NCBI GenBank assembly: GCA_029207755.1
Contig: JARCOQ010000016.1
Span: forward strand, 12,917,307-12,981,306
Reading direction: 5' to 3'
Source of the DNA: Chamaea fasciata
Lineage: Eukaryota > Chordata > Aves > Passeriformes > Sylviidae
Length of the DNA: 64,000 nucleotides
Positions 27,101-39,202 of this stretch are shown one piece after another (the first letter of the stretch is position 1; every line of letters begins with the position of its first letter). Made by a program: the position numbers and the translations under genes. Under the pieces are notes generated by a model that did not search any database, was not told where the DNA came from, and was given only the letters and a program-made list of their open reading frames with translations.

Positions 27101-28586
27101 AATTAAAGCCAGCAAGAAACTTTCAGGAGATCCAGTCTAGCTAAAAAGGTTGTTCACGGCAATCAATTGTCATCTCCAGTCCTAGTTTTTGAGAACTGTG
27201 TTCTCTGTTTGCAAAAAAAACGGAGATGCAAATATCTTGAATCCAAGTGAAGCAAGCAAGGAGTCCATTTTCCCACCTGAGTCCAAAATCAAAAGGAAAA
27301 ACTCTATGTTGCAATTCAGAGTTCAGTTTGGAGTGACTGATCCGGAGCTCAACCCATGCAACAAAGCTGGAAGTCCTCTACACAGCCTTTCAATTAGTAT
27401 CTACACGTTTGCCCTGATTTGTCTTTACTCCCCTGAGGTTTTGAGACTCCAGACTTTCCCATTCCACTCCAAAGGGAAACTCACTGTTGATGATGTGCAA
27501 AAAACAAGGAGCGGGTAACAGAGGTACAGCCAAGCCCCTGAGACACATTTAAAGCTAAAATTAAGCTTTAATTAATATTAAAAACTTGAGGCAAAATTAA
27601 TGTCCACCCCTAGACACGACAAGGGATGTACAAGAGGTGAGGCATCCTCTGCATTCTGGCAACCGAGAATTTTCTATAGAGAAATGTGAGATAAAACTTC
27701 TGCAAGAAACTGATTCTATTGGAATTCTGTCTGCATTTAGAGCCTGATACAAATTCCAGCTTTTTAGTTAAAAAAAAAAATCCCATCCCTCTCTACCTAG
27801 GAGATTTGAAAGATGTATTTCCTGGAAAGTATTACACAATTAAGCTATTTCTACTGCTGTGTACACTACAGAAAACCAATTGTCAGAGAAACACTTCACA
27901 TTTTTCTCCACAGTTGTTTTTCTGTGCAAAGAGAATTGAAAATAATTAAAACATTTTCCTTAATTTCCCCACTGGATAGGATACTAGGAAAGTCTGACTA
28001 GCAGAAAACATTATTATTGATTTTTTTTTAATATTCTTACTTGTGAAGAGACATACTGCATTTCTCCTTTCAAGGAGAGGATCCCTGATAGCCATTATCC
28101 TGTTGCTGGAAAGGGAGGAAGCTGTATCTTCCCCTATTATTCCCCTGTTCTCACACTTCACGTGTTACTTGCCAGTGGAAACCTTGTAAGAAGGCTCATA
28201 ATAAAGGAATGAAAAAAATCAGGAAAAGTTTCATCATTGCCAAAACAATGTCTATCTAAATGATGCTAACAGACTTAATTCCAAATGCAAATGGAGGAAA
28301 AAAAAATGTTGATTTAGAAGAATGAAGTGACAGAAAAAGAAATTATCTTAATTGTGCTTATCAGAAAACTTCCCCATTGTAATTGTGATTTAAATATTGT
28401 GGGCATAAGCTTTGATTGCCTGAACAATTCCATTGATTACATATTAATTTGTCTTGAAACACAAACCTGCTTGAATTCAACTCTCACTTTTTTTAACACA
28501 ATCCAAAGCAAAACTACAGAATATTCTAGGTCCCACCTTATCCCATCCCTAGAAAGACTCGACTACCTCCCCTACACGAGTGTCAT
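24139..28586. other. Unique non-coding sequence, mostly AT-rich
   Basis: No gene, RNA gene or known repeat is recognised. Small A runs lie at 26,415-26,429 and 26,880-26,900. The 24.7-25.1 kb part is repeat-free and AT-rich with many TAAT-type words. It could be a conserved non-coding element, but nothing in one sequence proves that. The frame at 27,189-27,518 (109 codons) is not protein-like. Confidence 0.5.
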
Positions 28587-29795
28587 TTGTGTTCCCCTCT
28601 CAAAGCCAGCTTATTTCACATAAGCAATTTAGAGAGCAATCAGAGCATCCCAACTGCAGAGCAAGAGGAGACCCAGCTGGTGGCTGAACTGGAGGCAGGA
28701 ATTCTTTTACCCACATGGGTTCACCATGAGCCAGTGACCTCATGGTTTGTTCAGCAGCTCTGGCCTGAGATACCTGAATGTGTGGAGGAGGGAAATCAGC
28801 TGCAGCAACCCAGCACAGCCCCTGGACCTGGCAGGAAAGTTACACACTGCTCTGAGCAGCTCAGACAACTGAAGAATCAAAGTGCTTTTCTCTGCCATCA
28901 GCCCCGTGTGAGCTTTCTGCTTAATGCTGTCAAATTATCTTCTTTTTGTCTGTGGAGTTCACACCATTTGCAGCAGTTGCACTTGCATATCAATGAGTTG
29001 TCACACAGCTCTCATAATTACTGTGCAGAGGTGCCTGTGCTGTCTCCTCCCTGCTTTCTGTTTCTCTCCATTAATCTTTCCTGCCTGTGCAAGGAGAGGC
29101 TGCCCAGAGCTCGGGGTGAAGGAGTTGTGCAGCAGCAGCAGCAGACCTGCAAACAGACACTGGATAACCCATTTTACACTGGCCTTTTCCAACACCAGGC
29201 TCTGGCCATGTGCCCCTGGTGCATCCTGCAATTTCCCACTGTCTGTCTGTCCTGTGCAGCGTGTCTGTAGCCCTGCCCCAGCCTCAAGCAGCAGTGCAGA
29301 GGATGCAGCAGCACTCACCCGCTGCAAGCTGTGCCTTAGCACTGCCTTTAGAGTCTCTTCAGACACCGGCTGAAGTTGCAAACAGCTCCAGCAGCCCAAT
29401 TTCAGTTTCCTTCCATGCTTGTCTGAGATGTCATTTGGGGAAATTCATATATTTTCATGCATTGCCTTCCCACAGACCGGCTGGGAAATAAGGAAATTAT
29501 ATGCTCCAGGAGCTGTTGGTGGCCTGTCACATTGTTTTGGTCAGGGTTGCTCTGTTTGTGTGGCTCTGAATTTTCAATCACCTACCTGTGACTTAGTGGT
29601 GACCCCAGAAAGACGTTTTGGGGCAAGAACAAGGAAAATGAGCTGTACCCTCCTCACCTTACACTGTGTATCACTGGGAACAACACACAGCATAGCACAT
29701 GTGCATAACTCAAGAATAAGCAACAGCATAGCATCAAAATGCAACTCCTATCTGAAACAGATTCATACAAAGGTCACTTTCCAGCAGAAGTAAAT
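28587..29795. other. GC-richer, stop-poor island; no supported gene
   Basis: Here frames stay open far longer than in the flanks: 227 codons at 28,587-29,270 (plus, opening with TTG rather than ATG), 149 at 28,924-29,373, 124 at 29,419-29,793 and 132 on the minus strand at 29,001-29,399. The 227-codon frame contains a short glutamine run from (CAG)5 near 29,130. It has many C, H, S and L residues and no domain I recognise. Several frames are open at once on both strands, which points to composition. I saw no matching splice sites, promoter or polyadenylation arrangement that would favour an exon. Confidence 0.35.
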
Positions 29796-30423
29796 AACAT
29801 TCAGTTTGGAGGAATCACTGTAGGTGAAGGGGAAAGAAATGAACTATTTGATTTGGGGAGAAATTGGTTAGACAGAAGGTGTTTCAAAATATAATCAAAA
29901 AATAATTAGAAAAAGGAACAAGCCAAAGGACAAACATCTGTGACAGAAGGATGTGGAAAGATAAACAAATCCTATGTATGACAGTTAATTTCAGTTCAGA
30001 CCAGAATCCTGCTGGGCTACATTTGGAGTAGTCTGTAAACACCCTGGGAAAAAAGAAAACTTACATTAATTTCAGTGTGAGCAGTGGCAGCATCAACAAG
30101 CAAAAGACTCGGAAACCAAACCCAAGATGCTGAAAATACCAGATTTCAGCAGAACCCCACCACATGGGGATAACAAATAACAGTAAAGGGAAACTACAGC
30201 AATTAAAAGACCAGGAGTTCTCCTCAAGTCATGAGGCAAGAAGGCTGAGAAACAAATACACACTAAAATCCTGCACTTTGCTTTCCTAAACACCCCAGAT
30301 GAGAGAGGGAAAGGCCCAGTGGGCACAGTCTGGCAGGACAAATCATTCTCCTAAGACAGATGCCACTGGAGACTTCATCCTTCTCTCACTTGCTGACTTA
30401 TCGTTGCTATTCAGGACAGCTCA
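29796..30423. other. Unique non-coding sequence
   Basis: I see nothing recognisable in this stretch. The only frames are short and random. Confidence 0.5.
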
Positions 30424-30754
30424 TGTAATGACACGTAGAACTCCAATTCTTCAGAGGGCTTAGAGCAAAGTTTATTGAAAGACAGATTCTTTTTATACAG
30501 TGTTTGGGTACAATGAATAGGATTGGTCCTTCAGGGCACCACCTTTTTGTCAACATCTCTACCAGTAAACAAGTTGGAAAAACACCAGGTGTCAGAAGGA
30601 CAATCTACAGGGATTGTTTATAGGGATTGTTTTGGGTTCCTCCTCAGGATTTCCCAGGCCAGACTGAGAGAGTTTTGTCCTTGGCTTTCGCACAGGCTTC
30701 AAGGCACTGCCTGGAGCCTAAGAATCCATGTTCTGACCACTGCCAGTTATCACA
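30424..30754 (-). mobile_element. Solo LTR with short R region (alpha/betaretrovirus-like layout)
   Basis: About 331 bp starting TGTAATGACA and ending TTATCACA. On the minus strand a TATAAAAAG box (complement about 30,490-30,497) is followed only about 15 bp later by AATAAA (complement 30,471-30,476), and about 47 bp remain to the end. A TATA box placed this close to the polyadenylation signal is known from alpha- and betaretrovirus-type LTRs with a very short R. The sequence resembles an avian ERV LTR family from memory. An 11-bp AGGGATTGTTT word is tandemly doubled near 30,608-30,632. The flanking duplication is unclear (CTCA/CTGA). No internal viral region adjoins it. Confidence 0.62.
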
Positions 30755-33700
30755 CTGACTGAGGGCTGGGGTTTGTCAGAGCTGAGACAACACCACACAG
30801 AGCTGAAAAGGGAACTGCAGCAAGTGAGGAGAGGGGTTAATGCCACTCCTTGCTGGGGGTGGTGCTGATCTGTCCCATGGAATGCTCCTGCAGCATCCCA
30901 GAGGGAGTGTGGCCCCTGTTCCTGGACAGTCTGCAGCAAGAAAGCTCCAGTGTGGGGCAGAGAGGGCAGGCAAGGGAGGTGAGACCTGCCCAGGGCTCTG
31001 CACACAGCACCCACACCCTGGGCAATGCTCCTGGGCACTCCCAGCCCCTTCTCTCCCACAGGAGCAGGTGGAAAATGCAAGATTCACTGTGGAGGGAAGG
31101 AGAGAGAAGAATTCACCAGCCCAAACTCTCCTAATTTGCTTATCACCCTGTTCCGTTTGCATTTTGTTTAGCAGTGAATGCTCACCTATGCAGACCACAA
31201 ATGACAAATAATCAAGGCAGAACTGTGCTATAACTTCAGCTGTGGGGTTGATGTGCTTCTGCTATGAAGGTGATGGAATAAGTCTAAACCCATATTTTGT
31301 TTGATGGGCATTGCAAAGAAAAGCAGCAGCAAGATGTTGAGAAGCATTGCAACCTCCCTGACTGAGTTGCTGAAACAAATCTCTCAGTGGGTTTTTTTGT
31401 GATTAATTCTTTAGCTGAGCTGGAATTTGTTTGGGAGCAGTCTTGGGTAAACACACAGTTACATAACTCTGCCTCACCATAAAATAAGTGTTATTAACAG
31501 CCCTCTATGGATTATCAAAGTTAAAATTTCTTTTTCTGCAAATATTCTGAAGTATTTGTTGAAAACTTGATGCCAGCATGCTTATTGAATACCAATAAAC
31601 CCATCTGCCAGAGTATTTGGGAAAAGCAAACACAAAGCAGGTGCAAATGAACTCTGATTAAATTTGTTCAAAACTTCATGCAAATACTAAAGTTAGAAGA
31701 TGAGTGGAGATGTATTTTTCGTATTTGGCTAACTGTAATTGCAATTTCTATCCACTCAAACCAGGATAATTAAGCAAAAGACAAAAAAAAAATCTGGCAA
31801 CAGGCTGAGCAAAGTAACCATTGCTAAAGAAAGAGAAAAAATAAGGGTGTAGTGGGAGTGTAAACAGAGTTAATGAGGGAATATCACTGCAACACCAAAA
31901 CTCCAAACAAGGAAATATAAAGCAAGTTTTTATTAGGAAAACTTACTTAGCACAACTGATTAGTTACTAATAAAATTATGTTAATAATTGCCATCAACCA
32001 CAATTTCAGGCTAAATTTAGTAAGCTGAGTACTGGCTCTCAGAACCTGAATTTGTTTTGAGCAGAAACAAAAGAGAATCCCTGGTAAAGCAGGAAATATT
32101 TAGGTGTGGATTTCCAGCACCATGCAGCTAAACTGCCATCACCTGCTCCAAACATTTCTGGGGGTTTTCAGGATGTGCAAAAATACCCACAGCTTTAGGT
32201 AAAAGTCAGCTGTCACTTCAATTGCATCCTCCTCTGACAGAAATGGGGTTATTTGCTCACATCACCACCACAGCTAAAATGAATTAGCTTGAGCACAAGG
32301 GAATGAAAAAGAGACTACAGCTGAGCAGGAATGTTTGGTTTGGAGCAGGCAGAGAGGACATGGCGAAGAAAAGCCACTGTGTATTTAATGAAGTGGCTAC
32401 TTTACCTTGGAACACTCCCAGGATGATAAGAACCCTATTTAAGGAACACAGGAATACCTCCTGATTGTCACTTTATGCAAATGACAGGAGCACAGAAGAA
32501 TTAAGGGTAAAAGAGTGAAAACTATTTCCACAAGAGATGAGTGCCTATTCTTGAGAAGGAAAACATGAAGATTTAAACAGTTTGATCCATGAACTAATTA
32601 TCTGCATCTTCCTTCTGGACCTCATGGATTTGATTTTATCAGTACGTTATTTGATTTAAACTTTATAAAGGTTTAAGTGTTCTCAGGTACTAAGGTATCC
32701 TTTACTGGGATAACCTGGGACCTGGCTGTTGAATCTTAATTTACTGAAAAGATGTTTCACCTGGACTTTCACAAGATTCTGAACAAGCCAAGGGCTCCTT
32801 CCAAGGAACTCACAGACGGGCAGAGAGGAACTTGTTGGAGACAATGAAATTGTCATCTCTTTATCAGGGATCAAGGGAGGTTTTATCATCCTGCTCCCCC
32901 TTGAGCAGGAGGATTCTGAACACTCTGGGCAACCCAGAGGGGCAGAAAGTTTCTCAACACACAGGACAACAACACTACTCCTTAGTTAAAAACAGTGGGA
33001 AAACCTTCCCAGTAAGTTATTAGTAGTGTTTTCATGGGATTTTGGGATGGGCTTTCCAAGAGCTTCCGGTCAGGTGAGCAGAGAACATATTTTTGGTTCA
33101 GAACAAACTACCCTGGCTGGGGGCAAGGAAAGAGGTCCCTCCTGAACACCATTAATATCTTTGCTCTGCAGCAAATACCCACCACTATCAGATCAATAAA
33201 GATATGGAAAAACTTTCTGACAAATTTTCAGCTTAAATGAATTCTTTCTTTAGTAAATTATTGGACTGTCCCAATGGTGACTTTCAGAAAACATCTGCTG
33301 AACTTTAGCAGAGCATTTTTCTTTCTTTTAGCCACCAGTTAAAGCTGAAAGGATTTTGAGAGCAGAGTACTAAAATTTAGCTAGACCTTCCTTATTAAAA
33401 GGAAAATCTTCAGTAATTAGCTCTTCCCCTAACTGCTTTTTGGCTCTCATTACAAACAAAGTGCTATGCTAATATACCTTGTGTTGCAAATGTTTCACAA
33501 TTCCTGCTAATCAAATTAAACTCAATTTTCAGCAAATAAACCCTCAATGCAGTTAATGGAAAACAAGGAACAGCACTACTTTGCCTGAGAATGGGTCATT
33601 ACCACAAGCTCCTAATTACAAGTACCTTAATGCATAATGTAAAGCACAGTCATAAGACTCTAGACATAGGCTCTTAAGAATTAAAGCTGTAGCAGGATCA

Positions 33701-36508
33701 AAGACTTGATGTGTCCTTGAATCTTTTATATGTACATTTGAATGCAGATGGAGAAAAGCAACAAAGAGAAACAGAGCAAAGCTGCAAAACACAAAGATTC
33801 ATTCACTTACCCACCCTTCAAAATGTATAATAATAATAATTTATGCAGCTTATGAGTCTGCAGAAAGAGACTGATTTTGACTCAGGACACATTCTGAAAC
33901 CAATTTTCATTTGCCTCCTCCTCTACCCTCTTGATAGAGAATGTTTCACACCTACCAGTTAATGAAGGATTATTACTTTCCTCTAGAGTAAGCTGCAAAT
34001 ACAACCAAGGTTAAAGCAGAGGACGTTCATCCTGAATTAGGTTATATGATGCCATCAAAGAGGAGCCCAGGTGATTGATGACATATTGCTATTACTGCAC
34101 CAGGCATTTATCAATACTGCACTGTGAATTATTTTCCAGTTTAGTTCTCTTATTGTCACATGATGGTATATTTTATCAAATTTACTTAACTGAAAAAAAA
34201 AAAAAATAGAAACCCCAGAGAGAAAAGCATTGGAAACAACAGAAGGCATAATAAATCACAGTAACCGACTTACAAAATGCAAACTCTGGCATCACTTGCC
34301 ACTCAGAATTCTGCTGTTCTGAATGAATTCACACAGGTTGCATTTTTCACTCAGATTTCAGAAACGATCTGTGGGAATGGGCACGGCAGCCACTGCAGCC
34401 CAGCCCAAGAGCCACCCTTAACCAAGTCCTCCAGAGGAGTTCAGCTAGAATCACTAAAAAAGACCCTTCCACCAAACTAAATTTATTTTCATTTTTCTGC
34501 AAAATGATTTGCATCTATTTATTTTCCTGGAGAATCATTACACAAAGCTTTGAAACTTTCAGCAAGATGAACAATTCATGCTCTAACTCACTCTGGGTGT
34601 AAAGAATTCATCTTGAATTATATCTGGTGCCATTGTAAATCTTCACAATGTTACATTTGCAAAATTTCCTTGTGGTCCTGTTAGATTCAGGCCGCCTCTC
34701 CTCACCCTCATTATTATTAATACAACATGAACTGCCTGTGCCTATCCTCCTGACACCACAGAGTGTGTAAAAGCTGAGCTCTTTCTTTAGCTTTGTAGTT
34801 GTCCTCTCCCTGAAGGGCATGCAAGCACAGAATGGGAATTATGGCTATTTGAAAGAAAATTCGTTCCTGTTTGGTTATCCATGGAACTGTGGAGAAGGCA
34901 GGGTCTGGAAAAATCCCACCTCTCACCCTGATCTCCTCCTGGGCCTCGTGAAACAAAAAGATATTATTGGGAGTTTATGAACAGCAGCCAATAAACAGCA
35001 GATCCTTCTCCACCTCCCACTCACATTCACCCAATTTGCTCACCTTCACAACCCCGAGGCAGAAATAAACATTATAACCAGTCCTGGAAGGGGTTCCTGC
35101 TAGGGAGTAATACATTGAAATATTCCAAATTCAGTCAGCTTGAGACTTGTTTATTTGTAAACTGCAGAAGCAGCAACTGAGACAGACACTCATCCTCCCA
35201 TGAACACAGAGAGGGATGGGAAGGTTCTCTAGAGGAAAAGCTCTAAGAATTAAGGGTGAATGGACAAATATTAGGAGTAACCTTGCTCAACAACAGACCA
35301 TCCAAATCTGAGCCCTGCCCAGTCAGTTCTGCTTTCTTTTAAGCTTTTCCTTATGTCTCTGAAGTATTTGACTATAAAACGTGTTACTATGAACAGAATT
35401 AAAAGTAATCAGTTTCTGACAAGGTGTCAGGTGAAATGTTCTAATAGGTCTGAAAAGTTTGTGAATACTGACTGTTTCTGAACTCATTTCTATGTCTGAA
35501 GGTAAATTGCCCTCAGATCTAGAACCTTAAGCTCCTATTACCTAAAGGCACCAATTGTTTTAAATTTTCTGAACAATTTTTAGTTTTACCCTGACTTTAC
35601 AACTTTACTTTGTTCCAAAGTAATAATTTGCATTTCTGGAATTTTCGTCCCTTGTCTCTTGCCATCCCTCTTCTTTGCACTAAACATTGACAGTATGGAG
35701 AGAAAAAACCCAGATACGTCTGGGATCAAACCCAGAGAGTTTCCCTAAGTATCACAGTTCCTGTCCTTTGCACTGGCCAATTTTGCACAGACAGCTCTTG
35801 CCTCTCACATTCCTCAGACTGGTTTATTCATAACAAACAAAGTGGCTTATCTCACCAAACCGCCTTTCAAAATATTATGCAAAGAGTTTTCAGACCCTGT
35901 GTAAAATGCCCCATATCCATCCTCTAAACAGCTATAATTTTCACCTTTTTTGCTTAGATCTGTGGCAGTTTATGGATAATTTTGGAAAAGAGGCTGAACT
36001 GCAATTCCATCTTACAGAGAAATAAAGACAGGTTTTTTTTCTGAATCACCTTCAAAACCAAAGGCAAAGCTTAATAGGTGAGTCAAGGGAATTTACAGGA
36101 TGCAAAACATCTGTGCCAGAGCATTATAAAACACAGCTTTATGGAAAAAATTGAGGTTCAGCTATGCAGCTTTATGGGTACTGGTTCATGTCCGAGAAGG
36201 GAAACCAAGAAATTACGCCCAGGAAGAACTTGATTATTCGTGTTTTCTCCAAGTGGAGGGTAGCAAAATTTACAGCAGCTCAGAGGAAATATAACAGCAT
36301 TATCTACCTTAACAAGGAGGTAAATGGGTAAAGTCTCTGGTGCCTTTAAACTCGTCCAAAAATAGGTTTGGTTTTCAGTGCACCCTCTGTCCACACCCTT
36401 AATTTTCTTTTGGCTGACTTCCGATAGTTTCAGCTGCACTATCTCCTGTTCCCACTGCCATTAATAAATAGGATCTGTATAGTTTTAATTACTTCCCTTA
36501 AAACAGAT
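30755..36508. other. Unique non-coding sequence
   Basis: No supported gene. The first 450 bp are GC-rich, with frames of 94-143 codons open on both strands, none protein-like. The rest is AT-rich. It holds a (TAA)4 microsatellite at 33,828-33,840, an A14 run at 34,193-34,206 and two ATGCAAAT octamers (31,678 and 32,475). Confidence 0.5.
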
Positions 36509-36672
36509 TGAAACCACTGCGAGAAAGATAATTTCAATGAATTATACGGAAAACAAAAAGATTTTCAAGATAGCACTCCTCCCTCTTACCTGAAACCACT
36601 GCGAGAAAGATAATTTCAATGAATTATACGGAAAACAAAAAGATTTTCAAGATAGCACTCCTCCCTCTTACC
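36509..36672. repeat. Perfect 82-bp tandem duplication (two copies)
   Basis: Copy 1 is 36,509-36,590 and copy 2 is 36,591-36,672. Both begin TGAAACCACTGCGAG and end CTCCCTCTTACC, and I find no mismatch between them. The duplication is head to tail with no spacer. The unit is unique sequence, not low complexity. Identity this complete implies either a very recent duplication or an artefact of assembly. Confidence 0.95.
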
Positions 36673-39010
36673 AGGCTTTTGTATGATGACTCCCCAGCTC
36701 CTGCACTGCCTCATTTCTCCAGGGAAGGTTCCTGCCCTACAAATTGTTTGACTTAAATACTGCACTGCTACCTGGTGCTGTTCCAGAAATGGTCCCAAAC
36801 TCTGCAGGTCATTCTCAAGCTGGATATCACTGAAGTCAGACTTTTTAACCCTCAGGAGAAAGCCTATCTTGTTTCTCAGACATCTGAGAAAGAAGTGGTG
36901 AGAATTAGAGGCTGATTCCTGTAAATACCTTCAGAGTGAGCACCGAGCAGTCCTGGAACACATTTGAGTGCCATTTATTTTCTAATACAAACAAACAGAG
37001 ATACAATTCCCAGACACACGTCGTTAAGGCCTTGCTAATTACAGACAATAAGCCAGTGATGCAATCTTAGTCATATATTAGTAGAAGGAGACGTTGCAGA
37101 TCCTGGGCTGATGTACAACTGACAGTGCAAAGGAGATCCATTAATTTTGTGTGTACCACATAGAATAGCACAAGTTTGATTTTCACAGTCACTGTCCTTT
37201 TTGATGACAGCAGACAGTCATGAACAGAGAAGTTTGCTTTCAGGGAACTCCAAACAAAAACCAGATGAAATTACCGAAGTAACAGTAGCACCTGCAGATG
37301 GTGTTCTCAGAGCAGAAGAATAAATGTGCACACACAGAGGCTGTATTTGTAGGAATTGCCATGAAAGAACATCTCCCCCTTTTCCATGTCATCAGAATAA
37401 GAGTCCACCTGTTCTTCATCACTATTTCTAACATACAAAGAAACTTTAAGTCTGAATAAACAACATCAAGATCAGTAAACTCATCAAGGAAGACCTCTGA
37501 AGAAAATAATATCCCTTTTTCATATCTTTGCAACTTAAACAAAGCTTGAGTTGTTTGTTAGACAATTCCACGTGGACTTTACTTTTTGTTGTCACTGTTT
37601 CGCCATTAAAGTGCGTTGTTGTAAAACACTGGAGACTTCCAGAGGCTTAAGCCAATATAAAAATCTCTGCAGTATGAAGTAATTTTATGTCACTACTCTG
37701 GTTATTTCAGAATTGGCTGCAAATAAGAGCCTGAGGATGATTTAATGTGTCCTCGACCCATCATGGCCATGGTTAAACAAAGTAAACACATCAGTCTTCA
37801 GCAGTTATTTATAACTGGAGGAAAAGCACAAACCAGCCACGGTAAACAGAGCACTGGAAAACATTCTGAAGGGGAACTAAAAGTTTCTGAAAATGCCTTT
37901 CTTCACGTATTTCTATATTCCATTTCTCAGTAAAATAAAATCCCAGTGACCGTCCACAGGAGGATTTATTAGAACTAATATCACCACTTCCAAAGAAGAT
38001 CCCAAGATACCACGGCTGGAGTGGAAATTTAGGCATTCAGATGTGATTACACACCAGCAATTGGCACTTCTAGTGCAGTTTTAAAATAGAACAACGGGCC
38101 CGCAGAGCTCATAGCAAAGACTCAGCTACTCCGAGGTGGAAGAGCCCAAATCCTGGAAAGCTCTCTGTGCTAATTTGGGCCCTGCAGTGGTACCTGCACC
38201 AGTGACCTGACTCCACAGTGCCAATGACGTTCTCTTTGCAATCTGCTCAGAGAGAAGATGCTTACCTTGCTGGCTAAAGCCTGAATTCCTCCTGCAGCCT
38301 CTGGTTCTGTGCACTGGGGATTTCTGAGGAGCCTGCGCTGAGGCTTTGCTGGCCATGAGATGTGCGACCCCAGCAGTGGAGCCGCAGGCTGGTCAACCTC
38401 TGCCCGGCATCAATAAAGGTTTGTGGCAGCCAGGCACAGCCAGAGAGCTGACTGCACATCTGTGAGGAGAAACTCATCCTGGAGAAACCACCCCTGAGGG
38501 GCAGCTCGAGAAACTGGGCTGGTGTTCAGGTCTGTCCCATGCTCTGATCTCTGCTGAAAGGAGGGAAAGGTGGGATAACAGGAATGGAGTGGACATACTC
38601 CCAGCACACTGGAGACTGCTTGGAAAATGAGACAACCTCAGCACAAAGGACTGTGAGGTGCCACTGTAACCTACAGGACACAACCGCAATTAAAGCCTCC
38701 TTGTCGGAATGCAGAACTGGAGGTTTCAGTGCAGAGGCTGCTGTACAACGTCACAAGGGCCCTTCTGGAGGCCCTCTGCACTCATCTGCTCAGGAAGAGT
38801 CAGTCTTTCTTGAAATCTCAGTCTCAGGATTTGAGAAATTAGTGCTGGTCCATGTCTGGCCAAACTGACAACTCACTTTCTTACCTATTAGGTACTCATA
38901 TAATTGAAAAGTGTGCCCAGATAGAGTCATGCATCATAATATTTGGCATCTAAGAAACCTAAAAGATGCCCAAAACCAAAAACCAACATCAGAGTTTTGG
39001 GAAGTGGGTT
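36673..39010. other. Unique non-coding sequence
   Basis: No gene or known repeat. Random frames of 60-100 codons occur on both strands. A slightly GC-richer portion lies at 38.1-38.8 kb. Confidence 0.5.
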
Positions 39011-39202
39011 CTGATTGCTTTTTTGGGGGGGTTGTTTGTTTTTGTTTGGGTTTGTTTGTTGGGTTTTTTGTGGGGGTTTTTGTTTGGTTTTGGTTTTTTT
39101 GGTTTTGTTTTTTTTTTTGGTTGGTTGGTTTGTTGATTGGTTGGTTGGGTTTTTTGTTTCGTTTTCATTTGGGTTTTTGGTTGTGGTTTTTTTGTTACCT
39201 TT
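39011..39202. repeat. T/G-rich low-complexity tract with G-runs
   Basis: About 190 bp made almost only of T and G, with (TTTG)n and (GGTT)n steps. G runs occur at 39,025-39,031, 39,048-39,050, 39,061-39,063 and 39,072-39,076, enough for a long-loop G-quadruplex on the plus strand. It is the reverse-complement style of the tracts at 3.8 and 14.3 kb. The two plus-strand frames crossing it (97 and 64 codons, rich in F, G, W, L and V) are composition artefacts. Confidence 0.85.

Noticed and set aside
22649..32482. Five ATGCAAAT octamers (22,649; 27,226; 28,285; 31,678; 32,475)
   Set aside because: They are spread over 10 kb of AT-rich DNA. A few are expected by chance, and they do not cluster.
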